The notes below the pieces were generated by a model that was not told the origin of the DNA, did not search any database, and saw nothing but the letters and a program-made list of their open reading frames with translations. Position numbers and translations under genes: made by a program. Below are positions 1 through 9,382 of a stretch of DNA of 64,000 nucleotides, one piece after another. Position 1 is the stretch's first letter, and each line of letters starts with the position of its first letter. The DNA comes from Ochrobactrum sp. Marseille-Q0166 (lineage in GTDB: Bacteria > Pseudomonadota > Alphaproteobacteria > Rhizobiales > Rhizobiaceae): NCBI RefSeq assembly GCF_014397025.1, contig NZ_JACJUO010000001.1:1660501-1724500 (forward strand), given 5' to 3'.

Positions 1-820
1 AAGTGACGTTTTCCTCCGTCACTTCTTCGATCATTTCGCCACCGCCCTGAAACGGGCGCATCTTCTCAAGCATTTCCGCGCGACCATAAAGAACGCCAAT
101 ACCTGACGGACCATAGACCTTGTGTCCGGTAAAGACAAACCAGTCGCAGCCGAGATCTTGCACATCGACCGGCATGTGGACCGCGCTTTGGCTACCATCA
201 ACCAACACCGGAATACCGCGCGCATGCGCCAATTCTACGATCTTCTTGATGGGAGTGACCGTACCGAGCGCATTGGACATATGAGTGATTGCGACAAGCT
301 TCGTACGTTCGGTCAGACGCTTTTCGAATTCCTCGATATGGAACACGCCTTCATCATCAACCGGTGTGAAGACGAGCTTTGCGCCCTGCCGCTCGCGGAT
401 AAAGTGCCATGGTACGATGTTGGAATGATGCTCCATGATCGAAAGCAAGATTTCATCACCCTCGCCGATATTCGGCATGCCGTAACCGTAAGCGACCGTG
501 TTGATCGCTTCTGTCGCATTCTTGGTGAAGACGATTTCGCCAACAGATGCGGCATTCAAAAAGCGGCGGACAGTCTCGCGTGACTTTTCGTAAGCATCTG
601 TTGCAGCATTGGAAAGAAAATGCAGGCCGCGATGCACATTGGCATATTCATTCGCATAGGCATGCGTAATCGCATCAATGACGCTTTGCGGCTTTTGCGC
701 AGACGCGCCACTATCGAGATAGACCAGCGGCTTGCCATGAACCTGTCGTGACAGGATGGGAAAGTCTCTGCGGATCGCTTCGACATCATAAGCTGCTGCA
801 AGTTGATTCTTCTGATCCAT
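1..820 (-). CDS. sufS: SufS cysteine desulfurase, 3' end outside window
   Basis: PLP-dependent group II cysteine desulfurase that takes sulfur from cysteine for the SUF Fe-S scaffold. The visible 273 residues hold the N-terminal LDSGASAQKP segment, the EHHSN motif near 130-134 and the PLP-binding lysine near 234 in FTGHKVYGPSG. The active-site cysteine lies in the missing C-terminal part. The ATG at 820 follows an AGAAGGA ribosome site. The gene is last of the visible suf operon, behind sufD across a 63-base gap that contains a strong hairpin. Family identity is clear from sequence and context. Confidence 0.95.
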   Translation of the reverse strand, partial: MDQKNQLAAAYDVEAIRRDFPILSRQVHGKPLVYLDSGASAQKPQSVIDAITHAYANEYANVHRGLHFLSNAATDAYEKSRETVRRFLNAASVGEIVFTKNATEAINTVAYGYGMPNIGEGDEILLSIMEHHSNIVPWHFIRERQGAKLVFTPVDDEGVFHIEEFEKRLTERTKLVAITHMSNALGTVTPIKKIVELAHARGIPVLVDGSQSAVHMPVDVQDLGCDWFVFTGHKVYGPSGIGVLYGRAEMLEKMRPFQGGGEMIEEVTEENVT

Positions 821-846
821 GATCGTTCCTTCTACCATTGAGGCAG

Positions 847-880
847 AAAAGGCGGAGTGAAAAACTCACTCCGCCTTTTT
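847..880 (-). terminator. Perfect hairpin between sufD and sufS
   Basis: A 14-bp perfect inverted repeat (847-860 with 866-879) around a 5-base loop sits directly after the sufD stop and before sufS. Read on the minus strand it ends in a short T tract, so it could be a partial terminator, an mRNA-stabilising hairpin or a processing site. Both flanking genes are co-directional suf genes, so full termination would be surprising. Confidence 0.6.
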
Positions 881-883
881 TAA

Positions 884-2152
884 TCAAGCGTGAGCTGCAA
901 GCCAGTTCGAGAGTACTTCTTCCAGTGCCTCGACCAGAGTTTCGTTTTCCAACTCTTCAATAATCTCGGCAATGAAAGCCTTGATCAGCAGACCGCGGGC
1001 TTCGTTTTCAGGAATGCCGCGTGCCATCAGATAGAAGAGGTAGTCTTTCGAAAGTTCCGTAACCGTTGCACCGTGACCGCAAGCCACGTCATCCGCAAAG
1101 ATTTCCAGCTCCGGTTTCGCATCAAACTCACCGTCATCAGACAACAGCAGCGTGTTGCAGGCCATGCGAGCATCGGTCTTCTGGGCGATCTGTGCAACAC
1201 GGATCATACCCTGGAACACACCGCGCGCACGGTCCTTGACCACGTTGCGGATGATCTGGGTCGAACGTGTATTTTCCACCAGATGGGCCACCGTCATGGT
1301 TATGTCGGTGTGAGAATCATCTGACAGAAGATTGAGGCCGCGAAGCTCGAAATCCGAATCCTCTCCTGCGACAGTCAGATGCACTTCCTGACGAACCAGT
1401 TTGCCACCCGCATTGACGATGTAAAGCGTAAGCTTCGAACCGGCACCAATGGTTGCATTGAACTGGGCGAGCTGTGTTCCCTGACCAAAGTCACGCAGGA
1501 TAACCCATATGACATCAGCACCATCACCGACGCTTACATGGCTGACGGAGGTCGAGAGAGCATCGCCCTCGCCGCCATTTTGACGCTCGATGATCGTTGC
1601 TTTTGCATTCGCACCGATTTCGACTGGGAAGCGCGTATGGCCCTGCCCGGTCTTCTGGATATTCTGCAGCTCAAGCGGCGCCTCTAGTTCAACGCCATCA
1701 GCAATAGACAATGACCAGCCGTCGCTAACATAAGAAGCGTTGATCTGGCCGATCGTATCATCGGTTCCCCGAATGGTAAGCTGTGGGACGAGCGAACCAT
1801 CAGCAAGTGCATCACGCACCGCAGAGAGCGTCACGCCATCCGGCGCCTTGGCGTCAAGCGCTGCACCATTGCTGGCAGCAATGACCGTTGAGCCTGCTAG
1901 AAGTGCAGGAAGCGCATTGGTTCCAGCAGTCGGATTGAAATCTGGCACGGCTTTCAGCAGCGTGCGGAAATCTGTGTAGTGCCAGCTTTCGATGCGGCGC
2001 GACGGAAGACCTTGTACTTTAAGCTCTTCGAGCGCGTTGTCGCGTGCAATGACAACGTCGCCATTACCAGGCAGTTCGCCCATGCGGATCGCGAAGCCAT
2101 CAATCAGTGCACTTTCAGCTGGCGTCCTTGGTTTTGAGGTCTGGATGTTCAT
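884..2152 (-). CDS. sufD: SufD, Fe-S cluster assembly scaffold subunit
   Basis: Subunit of the cytosolic SufBCD complex that builds Fe-S clusters; SufD pairs with SufB and binds the SufC ATPase. The 422-residue product has the usual SufD length and a C-terminal SufBD beta-helix core, with the conserved stretch DDVACGHGATV and the final LFYLMARGIP segment shared with SufB. The ATG at 2152 has a GAGGAG ribosome site six bases upstream. It starts 10 bases after sufC, so the two are surely cotranscribed. Confidence 0.96.
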   Translation of the reverse strand: MNIQTSKPRTPAESALIDGFAIRMGELPGNGDVVIARDNALEELKVQGLPSRRIESWHYTDFRTLLKAVPDFNPTAGTNALPALLAGSTVIAASNGAALDAKAPDGVTLSAVRDALADGSLVPQLTIRGTDDTIGQINASYVSDGWSLSIADGVELEAPLELQNIQKTGQGHTRFPVEIGANAKATIIERQNGGEGDALSTSVSHVSVGDGADVIWVILRDFGQGTQLAQFNATIGAGSKLTLYIVNAGGKLVRQEVHLTVAGEDSDFELRGLNLLSDDSHTDITMTVAHLVENTRSTQIIRNVVKDRARGVFQGMIRVAQIAQKTDARMACNTLLLSDDGEFDAKPELEIFADDVACGHGATVTELSKDYLFYLMARGIPENEARGLLIKAFIAEIIEELENETLVEALEEVLSNWLAAHA

Positions 2153-2162
2153 AATCCGCTCC

Positions 2163-2918
2163 TCAGGCTACTTCGCCGATAATGTCGGCATAGCCATTTT
2201 CTTCAAGGTGGTTTGCCAGGGTCTTGTCACCAGACTTGATGACTTGTCCCTTGTAAAGAACATGAACACTATCCGGCACAATATAATCGAGCAGACGCTG
2301 ATAGTGGGTAATCACGATCACAGCGCGGTCGGGCGAACGCAGTGCATTCACGCCATCGGAAACAATCTTCAGCGCATCGATGTCGAGACCGGAATCGGTT
2401 TCGTCGAGGACGCAGAGGCTTGGCTCAAGAAGCTGCATCTGAAGAATTTCAGCGCGCTTTTTTTCGCCGCCTGAGAAGCCAACATTGAGCGGACGCTTCA
2501 GCATGTCCATGTCGATGTTGAGGCCGCCTGCTGCTTCTTTCACCCGCTTGATGAATTCAGGAATCTTCAGTTCCGCTTCGCCGCGCGCCTTGCGCTGGCT
2601 GTTCATCGCAACCTTCAGGAATTCCATCGTGGCAACGCCAGGGATTTCCATCGGATACTGGAACGCGAGGAAGATGCCCTTGGCGGCGCGTTCAGCCGGA
2701 TCGAGTTCGAGGATCGACTCGCCATTGTAAAGAATGTCGCCTTCAGTCACTTCATAATCATCGCGACCTGCAAGAATGTAGGACAGTGTCGACTTGCCCG
2801 AGCCGTTCGGGCCCATGATGGCGGCAACTTCGCCCTTGTTTACAGTCAGGTTCAGTCCACGGATGATTTCGGTATCCGTGTCAGCGATCTTTGCATGAAG
2901 GTTCTTGATCTCAAGCAT
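2163..2918 (-). CDS. sufC: SufC, Fe-S assembly ABC ATPase
   Basis: Soluble ABC-type ATPase that drives conformational change in SufBCD during cluster assembly; it is not a transporter. Visible motifs are Walker A GPNGSGKS near residues 37-44, the ABC signature FSGGEKKRAEI, Walker B LCVLDETDSGLD and the switch histidine in VITHYQRLL. Its 251 residues are typical for the family. It lies between sufB and sufD in the same orientation. Confidence 0.97.
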   Translation of the reverse strand: MLEIKNLHAKIADTDTEIIRGLNLTVNKGEVAAIMGPNGSGKSTLSYILAGRDDYEVTEGDILYNGESILELDPAERAAKGIFLAFQYPMEIPGVATMEFLKVAMNSQRKARGEAELKIPEFIKRVKEAAGGLNIDMDMLKRPLNVGFSGGEKKRAEILQMQLLEPSLCVLDETDSGLDIDALKIVSDGVNALRSPDRAVIVITHYQRLLDYIVPDSVHVLYKGQVIKSGDKTLANHLEENGYADIIGEVA

Positions 2919-3022
2919 GGGTATAACCTTGTCTCTCAGCGCAGCCTCAAAAAGAGCTGCTTATGCCAGTTAAAGGGCTGGCCAGAAAAATCGGATGCGG
3001 GAAGGCAATAAGGCGCGCCGGA

Positions 3023-4546
3023 TTAACCGACGCTGCCTTCAAGCGAAATACCAATGAGCTTCTGTGCCTCCACGGCGAATTCCATTGGCAGTTCCTGAAT
3101 AACTTCCTTCACAAAACCATTGACGATGAGCGCGATTGCCTCCTCTTCCGGAATGCCGCGCTGCATAACGTAGAACAGCTGGTCTTCGGAAATCTTGGAG
3201 GTGGTTGCCTCGTGCTCGAACTGTGCCGTTGCGTTTTTCGCCTCGATATACGGCACGGTATGCGCGCCGCAATCGTTGCCGATCAGGAGTGAGTCGCACT
3301 GGGTGAAGTTACGGGCATTGGTCGCCTTACGGTGAGCCGAAACTTGTCCGCGATAGGTATTATTGGAATTGCCTGCCGAAATACCCTTGGAGATGATGCG
3401 GCTCGACGTGTTCTTGCCGAGATGAATCATCTTGGTACCGCTGTCGATCTGCTGATAGCCATTGGAAACGGCGATCGAGTAGAACTCACCACGCGAATTG
3501 TCACCGCGCAGAATGCAAGAAGGGTATTTCCACGTTACCGCGGAACCGGTTTCCACCTGAGTCCACGAAATTTTGGAATTATCACCACGGCAATCGCCAC
3601 GCTTGGTAACGAAGTTGTAGATGCCACCCTTGCCGCTACTATCGCCCGGATACCAGTTCTGAACGGTCGAATACTTGATCTCGGCATTATCCAGCGCGAT
3701 CAGTTCAACAACTGCTGCGTGGAGCTGATTTTCGTCGCGCTGTGGGGCCGTGCAACCTTCAAGATAGGAGACATAAGCGCCTTCTTCCGCAATGATCAGC
3801 GTGCGTTCAAACTGGCCCGTATTCTTTTCATTGATACGGAAATAGGTCGAAAGCTCCATCGGGCAGCGAACGCCCTTTGGTACATAGACAAATGAACCAT
3901 CGGTGAAGACCGCAGAGTTCAGCGTCGCATAATAGTTGTCAGAAACCGGAACAACAGAAGCGAGATACTTCTGAACCAGTTCAGGATGCTCGCGAATCGC
4001 TTCCGAAATCGAGCAGAAAATCACGCCTGCCTTCGCAAGCTCTGCCTTAAAGGTCGTGACAACCGAAACACTGTCGAAAACGGCATCAACAGCCACGCGG
4101 CCCGATGCATAGACGTTGTCCGAAGGGTTGCCATCGATTTCGCTTGGATCACCCTGCTTGCGCACGCCAGCCAGGATTTCCTGCTCACGCAGGGGAATAC
4201 CAAGCTTTTCATATGTGCGGAGCAATTCCGGATCGACTTCATCGAGCGATTTCGGACCGGTCTGATTCTTCGGGGCTGCGTAATAATACGCATCCTGAAA
4301 ATCGATCTTTGGATAGTCCACGCGTGCCCATGTTGGCTCCTCCATGGTGAGCCAGCGTTCATAGGCCTTCAGACGCCACTCAAGCATCCATTCCGGCTCT
4401 TCTTTCTTAGCGGAAATGAAGCGAATGATATCTTCATTAAGACCCTTTGGGGCCTTCTCGGATTCGATTGTTGTCTCAAACCCGTACTTGTACTGGTCCA
4501 CGTCCAAGCCGCGAACCTGATCAATGGTCTCCTGCACTGCAGGCAT
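3023..4546 (-). CDS. sufB: SufB, Fe-S cluster assembly scaffold subunit
   Basis: Main scaffold subunit of SufBCD, on which nascent Fe-S clusters form. The 507-residue protein shows SufB hallmarks: [20 protein letters not shown], the [20 protein letters not shown] stretch with a conserved cysteine, and the C-terminal core ending [14 protein letters not shown]. The ATG at 4546 follows GGAGA. A probable Irr (ICE) box lies about 100 bases upstream in the 192-base gap after the upstream cysteine desulfurase gene, so sufB may also have its own iron-responsive promoter. Confidence 0.97.
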   Translation of the reverse strand: MPAVQETIDQVRGLDVDQYKYGFETTIESEKAPKGLNEDIIRFISAKKEEPEWMLEWRLKAYERWLTMEEPTWARVDYPKIDFQDAYYYAAPKNQTGPKSLDEVDPELLRTYEKLGIPLREQEILAGVRKQGDPSEIDGNPSDNVYASGRVAVDAVFDSVSVVTTFKAELAKAGVIFCSISEAIREHPELVQKYLASVVPVSDNYYATLNSAVFTDGSFVYVPKGVRCPMELSTYFRINEKNTGQFERTLIIAEEGAYVSYLEGCTAPQRDENQLHAAVVELIALDNAEIKYSTVQNWYPGDSSGKGGIYNFVTKRGDCRGDNSKISWTQVETGSAVTWKYPSCILRGDNSRGEFYSIAVSNGYQQIDSGTKMIHLGKNTSSRIISKGISAGNSNNTYRGQVSAHRKATNARNFTQCDSLLIGNDCGAHTVPYIEAKNATAQFEHEATTSKISEDQLFYVMQRGIPEEEAIALIVNGFVKEVIQELPMEFAVEAQKLIGISLEGSVG

Positions 4547-4646
4547 TGGCGTTCTCCATCCTCGTCGAATTCAAGGTTCGACAGTTGCAAACGTCAGGGC
4601 GATGATAGTCGCTATCTTCGCCACAATATAGTGTGCGTGACGCTTC

Positions 4647-4663
4647 TTTAAAACCCTTCTAAA
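4647..4663 (-). promoter_or_regulatory. Probable Irr-binding ICE box upstream of sufB
   Basis: The minus strand reads TTTAGAAGGGTTTTAAA, an almost perfect match to the rhizobial iron-control element TTTAGAA-N3-TTCTAAA bound by the haem-responsive regulator Irr. It lies about 100 bases upstream of the sufB ATG. Irr control of suf operons has been predicted in Rhizobiales. The motif match is seen; the binding is inferred. Confidence 0.6.
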
Positions 4664-4738
4664 CTCAATTTCAAGCCCGGCTTTAAATTTGCTGGTAAAA
4701 TTCAAGAATAATTTACGAGGTTAGGTCCGATTAGGCGT

Positions 4739-5905
4739 CTAACTGGCCTTTGAGCGCTCGTGACGGGCAACGATTTTGCGCAAAACGTCAAGGAACTGAT
4801 CGACAGATTCTATTGAAGCATTCGGTTCGAGCGAAACACGGATCGCGCCTGGCCCTTCCTCAAGGCCCATTGCAGCCAGTACATGACTTGGGCCGACTTT
4901 GCCCGATGAACAGGCTGATCCTGCCGACAATGCTATTCCGCCAAGGTCGAATGCGATTTGAACGGTTTCAGCCTTTTGTCCGTCCAGCGAGAAGAACGTC
5001 GTGTTCGGCAGACGATCAACGGATTTACCGTGGATCTTGGCACTGGGTGCAATCTCCATAAGACCGGCCTCGAGGCGATCTCGCGCTTCGAAAGACCAGC
5101 CATTGCCGTTCAGTCGAGTGGCCGCAACATCCGCAGCTGCACCGAAGCCCGCAATTAACGGTAGCGCTTCCGTGCCTGCACGATGACCCTTTTCCTGACC
5201 GCCACCACGGACCAGCGCTTTCGGCATCATCAGATCGGAAATAGCAATCACGGCACCGACGCCTTTGGGACCACCAATCTTATGTGAGGAGATTATGAGA
5301 TAATCGCCAGAACTATCTGAAATATCTAGCTTAAAACGGCCAGCCGCCTGCACCGCATCGACAACGAAGATGCCGCCCGCCGACTTAACAAGTGCTGCAA
5401 TCTCACGTGTAGGCTGGATCACGCCTGTTTCATTATTAGCGGCCTGGACCGCCACAAGCGGCAAGCCCGCGCTCTTGTCGTGCGCTTCCAGCTCCTGCTT
5501 GAGAGTGTCAAGACGCAGAATTCCATTTTCATCGACCGGAAGAACCGTGATGTTTTCTGGTGCAAACTGTCCACCTGCCAACATACAAGGGTGCTCGGTT
5601 GCACTGACATAAAGATGCGAAAGACGCACCGGCGAACGGCCCATCATATAGATGGGTGTCAGCAAGGTGGATGCGGCTTCGGTGGCACCAGATGTGAAAA
5701 AGACATGGTCAGGCTTAGCATTAACGAGTGCCGCGACACTACGGCGAGCCGATTCGACCAAAGCACGGGCAGCCCTGCCCTCGCGATGCACGGATGAAGG
5801 GTTGCCGGTAATGCCTAATGCCTCGATGACTGCATTGCGCGCTTCATCGAGCAAAGGCGCACTGGCATTAAAGTCCAGATAGAGCCTCTTGCCGCTTCCG
5901 ATCAC
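4739..5905 (-). CDS. NifS/IscS-type cysteine desulfurase heading the suf operon
   Basis: Class V aminotransferase-fold cysteine desulfurase, 388 residues. It has the N-terminal LYLDFNASAPL motif, PLP-binding lysine near 209 in SSHKIGGPKG, and the active-site loop SAGSACSSGKVGPSH with the persulfide cysteine. That loop and the overall length place it in the IscS/NifS group, unlike SufS later in the operon. The GTG start at 5905 is backed by AGGAGA eight bases upstream. Two distinct desulfurases flanking sufBCD is common in Rhizobiales. No IscR/Rrf2 regulator gene sits next to it here. Confidence 0.93.
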   Translation of the reverse strand: MIGSGKRLYLDFNASAPLLDEARNAVIEALGITGNPSSVHREGRAARALVESARRSVAALVNAKPDHVFFTSGATEAASTLLTPIYMMGRSPVRLSHLYVSATEHPCMLAGGQFAPENITVLPVDENGILRLDTLKQELEAHDKSAGLPLVAVQAANNETGVIQPTREIAALVKSAGGIFVVDAVQAAGRFKLDISDSSGDYLIISSHKIGGPKGVGAVIAISDLMMPKALVRGGGQEKGHRAGTEALPLIAGFGAAADVAATRLNGNGWSFEARDRLEAGLMEIAPSAKIHGKSVDRLPNTTFFSLDGQKAETVQIAFDLGGIALSAGSACSSGKVGPSHVLAAMGLEEGPGAIRVSLEPNASIESVDQFLDVLRKIVARHERSKAS

Positions 5906-6107
5906 CGATACTATCTCCTAAGCGAAGCCTTTAAGTGGCGATAGCGCAATTTTCTTGAATTTTCAGTCAGGAAAAGCCTATTAAGCCACATCAGGTACTG
6001 AACTGCGGTCCAGTCTATCGAAATTTCAAATTGGTTCTAGAAGCGGCACAAGCACACGTCAAGCTTGCCGCCCTGAAGCCGATCTTCCGATCACCAGCGG
6101 AGTACAC

Positions 6108-6782
6108 ATGCCAGAAGTCATTTTCAACGGCCCTGCCGGACGCCTTGAAGGTCGTTATCAGCCTTCACGGGAAAAGAACGCGCCTATCGCCCTGATCCTG
6201 CATCCGCACCCGCAGTTCGGTGGAACAATGAACAACAAGATCGTCTACGATCTGTTTTACATGTTCCAGCAGCGCGGTTTTACGACGCTTCGCTTCAACT
6301 TCCGCGGCATCGGTCGCAGTCAAGGCGAATTCGATCATGGTGCAGGTGAATTGTCGGATGCCGCAAGCGCGCTCGACTGGGTGCAGGCATTGCATCCGGA
6401 TTCAAAAAACTGCTGGGTTGCCGGTTATTCCTTTGGTTCATGGATCGGGATGCAGCTTTTGATGCGCCGCCCGGAAATCGAGGGCTTCATCTCGGTCGCA
6501 CCGCAGCCTAACATATACGACTTTGCGTTCCTTGCGCCTTGCCCGTCCTCTGGTCTGATCATTCATGGCGATCAGGATAAGGTCGCGCCTCCGAAAGATG
6601 TTCAGGTGCTTGTTGACAAGCTCAAGACACAAAAGGGTATCACGATTACCCAGAATACCATGCCGGGCGCGAACCACTTTTTCTCAGGTATGGGTGACCA
6701 GCTTATTGAAGAGTGTTCAGAATATCTGGAACGCCGTCTTGCTGGCGAGCTGGTTGAAATTCGCCAGAAGCGCCTGCGTTAG
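6108..6782 (+). CDS. Small alpha/beta hydrolase (COG2945-like)
   Basis: Predicted cytosolic alpha/beta-hydrolase of 224 residues; substrate unknown. It shows the oxyanion region HPHPQFGGTMNN, the RFNFRGIGRSQG strand and the nucleophile elbow GYSFGSW. A likely catalytic Asp lies in IIHGDQDKVAPP and a likely His in GANHFFSG, giving a complete Ser-Asp-His triad. It is divergent from the suf operon and followed by a strong terminator. The family is clear; specific function cannot be assigned. Confidence 0.85.
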   Translation: MPEVIFNGPAGRLEGRYQPSREKNAPIALILHPHPQFGGTMNNKIVYDLFYMFQQRGFTTLRFNFRGIGRSQGEFDHGAGELSDAASALDWVQALHPDSKNCWVAGYSFGSWIGMQLLMRRPEIEGFISVAPQPNIYDFAFLAPCPSSGLIIHGDQDKVAPPKDVQVLVDKLKTQKGITITQNTMPGANHFFSGMGDQLIEECSEYLERRLAGELVEIRQKRLR

Positions 6783-6797
6783 AATGTGATCTTATGC

Positions 6798-6830
6798 AAG
6801 CCCGGTGAGCATAATCACCGGGCTTTTATT
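6798..6830 (+). terminator. Rho-independent terminator after the hydrolase gene
   Basis: An 11-bp stem (6798-6808 with 6815-6825) with a 6-base loop, followed by TTTTATTTT. It abuts the stop of convergent anmK. Confidence 0.85.
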
Positions 6831-7953
6831 TTGTTGGAAGCGCCAAAACACCGCCAGAAACAGGTTGATCGCAGCCAGTCGTTGTCGGATAGGTGAGCGG
6901 TAGCCCGCGCATTGAGCGCACAGCCAGATAGGCCCATGCTTCTGCTTCCATGGCATCGCCATCAAACCCAGCAATATCAGCATCCAGCACGCGTGCACCC
7001 TCCCGTTCTGCAAGCGCACTCAGTTCAGCCATGATTGCTGCATTCTTACGACCACCACCACTGACGATATAAGTGCGAGGCCTCGATGGCAGATGTGAAG
7101 CCGAACGAAGAATGGCGGCGGCACTGACATAGGCAAGCGTACGCGCCCCTGTCGCCAAATTTGCCTCATCTTTTTCAGGAACGACAAAGTCGCTCCGGTC
7201 CAAAGAACGACGGTAATTCCCTTTAAAAAACGCGTGATCGAGATATTTTAAAGCCAAAACTTCATCCACCGCGCCGCTCATCGCCGTGATGCCCCCCGGA
7301 TCAAAGCTTCCCTGTTCATGCAATTCCATCCACTGATCGATGAGCATATTGCCCGGCCCACTGTCATAGGCCATCAGCGCACCACCCTCACCGACATAGG
7401 TCAAGTTGGATATGCCTCCGATATTGACAAAGACGACGGGCCCTTCGAGACCGAACGGAAGATTAGCGGCCAAAGCTGCGTGATATGCAGGAATCAGTGG
7501 CGCGCCCTCGCCACCGTGCCGCATATCTTCCGCACGCATATCATAAATAACCGCTATGCCTGTCTCTGCAGCTAAGAGTGCACCATCGCCGATCTGCACT
7601 GTCAACGCTTCGCTTGGGCGATGAAGGACGGTTTGACCGTGAAAGCCAATTACGTCGATTTCATCCGGCTTCAAAGAATGCGCATAAAGAAAATCCTGAA
7701 CTGCTATCGCATGCAAAAGCGTCTGATCATGTTCAAGCTGTTTAAGAATGCCTGGACGTTCATTACGCTTGTTGATGCTGCGTGCATCAACAAGGGCCGC
7801 TTTGAGGCGTGAACGAAATCCATCAGAATAACTCACGGCCGCAGAAGCACCGCGCTCAACATAGTTCTCGCCATCAGTGATAATCAGCGCAATATCGATA
7901 CCGTCCATTGAAGTGCCGCTCATTAGCCCTATTGCGCGTTTCAGATCGGACAT
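6826..7953 (-). CDS. anmK: Anhydro-N-acetylmuramic acid kinase
   Basis: AnmK phosphorylates and opens 1,6-anhydro-MurNAc to MurNAc-6-phosphate in cell-wall recycling. The 375-residue protein starts with the diagnostic [12 protein letters not shown] motif (about residues 10-21). It also has [23 protein letters not shown] and the [10 protein letters not shown] segment of the ASKHA-fold kinases. It is divergent from tyrS. The same window carries nagZ, whose product feeds this recycling route. Confidence 0.95.
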   Translation of the reverse strand: MSDLKRAIGLMSGTSMDGIDIALIITDGENYVERGASAAVSYSDGFRSRLKAALVDARSINKRNERPGILKQLEHDQTLLHAIAVQDFLYAHSLKPDEIDVIGFHGQTVLHRPSEALTVQIGDGALLAAETGIAVIYDMRAEDMRHGGEGAPLIPAYHAALAANLPFGLEGPVVFVNIGGISNLTYVGEGGALMAYDSGPGNMLIDQWMELHEQGSFDPGGITAMSGAVDEVLALKYLDHAFFKGNYRRSLDRSDFVVPEKDEANLATGARTLAYVSAAAILRSASHLPSRPRTYIVSGGGRKNAAIMAELSALAEREGARVLDADIAGFDGDAMEAEAWAYLAVRSMRGLPLTYPTTTGCDQPVSGGVLALPTK

Positions 7954-8008
7954 ACCGGACTTTCCTTGTTATTTTTGCGTGAATAATGCTAAAGGCAAAA
8001 TATCATAA

Positions 8009-8032
8009 GACAGTAAGGACTTACTTACTGTC
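8009..8032. repeat. 9-bp inverted repeat in the anmK-tyrS divergent region
   Basis: GACAGTAAG (8009-8017) and CTTACTGTC (8024-8032) are perfectly inverted around six bases. They lie in the 114-base region between divergent anmK and tyrS, 36 bases before the tyrS ATG. It could be a regulator operator or a tyrS leader hairpin; it has no T tract. Confidence 0.5.
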
Positions 8033-8067
8033 CGAGTTAATAACGCCTAACCAGTCAGGAAAAGGGC

Positions 8068-9321
8068 ATGTCCGGTTTTAAATCCGATTTTCTTCGCACG
8101 CTTTCCGAGCGCGGCTTTATACATCAAATGTCTGATGAAAGCGGCCTTGATGAATTGTTGGCCAAGGAAACCGTGACGGCCTATATTGGCTTTGATCCAA
8201 CAGCACCAAGCCTCCATGCTGGCGGTTTGATTCAGATTATGATGATGCACTGGCTTCAGCAAACCGGCCATCGCGCGATAGCTCTTATGGGCGGCGGCAC
8301 AGGCATGGTTGGCGATCCGTCCTTTAAAGACGAAGCACGCAAGCTGATGACCGAAGACACAATTGCCGAAAACATTGCTGGTATCAAACGCGTTTTTGCA
8401 AATTACCTCACCTTTGGTGATGGCCCAAAAGATGCCATGATAGTCAACAATGCCGATTGGCTGCGTAACATAAACTATCTCGAATTTCTGCGCGATGTCG
8501 GCCGTCATTTCTCGGTCAACCGTATGCTGTCGTTTGATTCGGTTAAAACACGTCTTGATCGTGAGCAATCGCTTTCGTTCCTCGAATTCAACTATATGAT
8601 CCTGCAAGCCTATGACTTTGTTGAACTCAACAAGCGCTATGGCGTGCGCCTGCAAATGGGTGGCTCGGATCAGTGGGGCAATATTATCAACGGTATCGAT
8701 CTCGGTCACCGTATGGGTACGCCACAGCTTTATGCTCTTACCTCGCCTTTGCTGACCACAGCTTCCGGCCAGAAGATGGGCAAGTCACTCGGCGGCGCGA
8801 TCTGGCTTAATGCCGACATGCTCAGTGCCTATGATTTCTGGCAGTACTGGCGCAACACGGAAGATGCCGACGTAGAGCGCTTCCTGAAGCTCTACACGAC
8901 GTTGCCAATGGATGAGATTGCGAAACTCTCAGCCCTCGATGGCTCGGAAATCAACGAAGCAAAAAAGATTCTCGCAACCGAGATCACCGCTATCCTGCAT
9001 GGCCGCGCTGCGGCTGAAGAAGCTGCAGAAACCGCACGCAAGACATTTGAGGACGGCGAGTTGTCCCAGAACCTTCCAACTGTCGGCGTGCACAAAGCGA
9101 CACTGAATGATGGCATTGGCGTATTGGCGCTAATGGTACTTGCAGAACTCTGCGCAACCAATGGCGAAGCACGCCGTCATGTTGAAGGTGGTGCAGTTCG
9201 TATCAATGATGAGATTGTGACCGACCCACGCTTGTCCATCAATGCAACAGCTCTCAACGAGCAAGGCGTCATCAAAGTTTCGCTCGGCAAGAAGCGCCAC
9301 GTGCTGATCCGCCCAGCGTAA
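8068..9321 (+). CDS. tyrS: Tyrosyl-tRNA synthetase
   Basis: Class I aminoacyl-tRNA synthetase that charges tRNA-Tyr. Its 417 residues include the HIGH-equivalent HAGG at 50-53 after GFDPTAPSL, the tyrosine-pocket segment [10 protein letters not shown], and KMSKS-equivalent KMGKS near 235. A C-terminal S4 RNA-binding domain contains [12 protein letters not shown]. An AGGAAAAGGG ribosome site precedes the ATG. Confidence 0.97.
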   Translation: MSGFKSDFLRTLSERGFIHQMSDESGLDELLAKETVTAYIGFDPTAPSLHAGGLIQIMMMHWLQQTGHRAIALMGGGTGMVGDPSFKDEARKLMTEDTIAENIAGIKRVFANYLTFGDGPKDAMIVNNADWLRNINYLEFLRDVGRHFSVNRMLSFDSVKTRLDREQSLSFLEFNYMILQAYDFVELNKRYGVRLQMGGSDQWGNIINGIDLGHRMGTPQLYALTSPLLTTASGQKMGKSLGGAIWLNADMLSAYDFWQYWRNTEDADVERFLKLYTTLPMDEIAKLSALDGSEINEAKKILATEITAILHGRAAAEEAAETARKTFEDGELSQNLPTVGVHKATLNDGIGVLALMVLAELCATNGEARRHVEGGAVRINDEIVTDPRLSINATALNEQGVIKVSLGKKRHVLIRPA

Positions 9322-9344
9322 TGTGATAACTATGGAAATGAATT

Positions 9345-9373
9345 AGCCCGGCTTAATAAGCCGGGCTTTTTTC
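9345..9373 (+). terminator. Rho-independent terminator of tyrS
   Basis: A 10-bp GC-rich stem (9345-9354 with 9358-9367), loop of three, then a run of six T and later more T. It is placed just before the stop of the convergent AsmA-like gene. Confidence 0.9.
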
Positions 9374-9382
9374 GTTTTTTAA

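Noticed and set aside
8047..8709. A 220-codon minus-strand open frame over tyrS
   Set aside because: Fully antisense to the conserved tyrS catalytic domain and has no recognisable motif.
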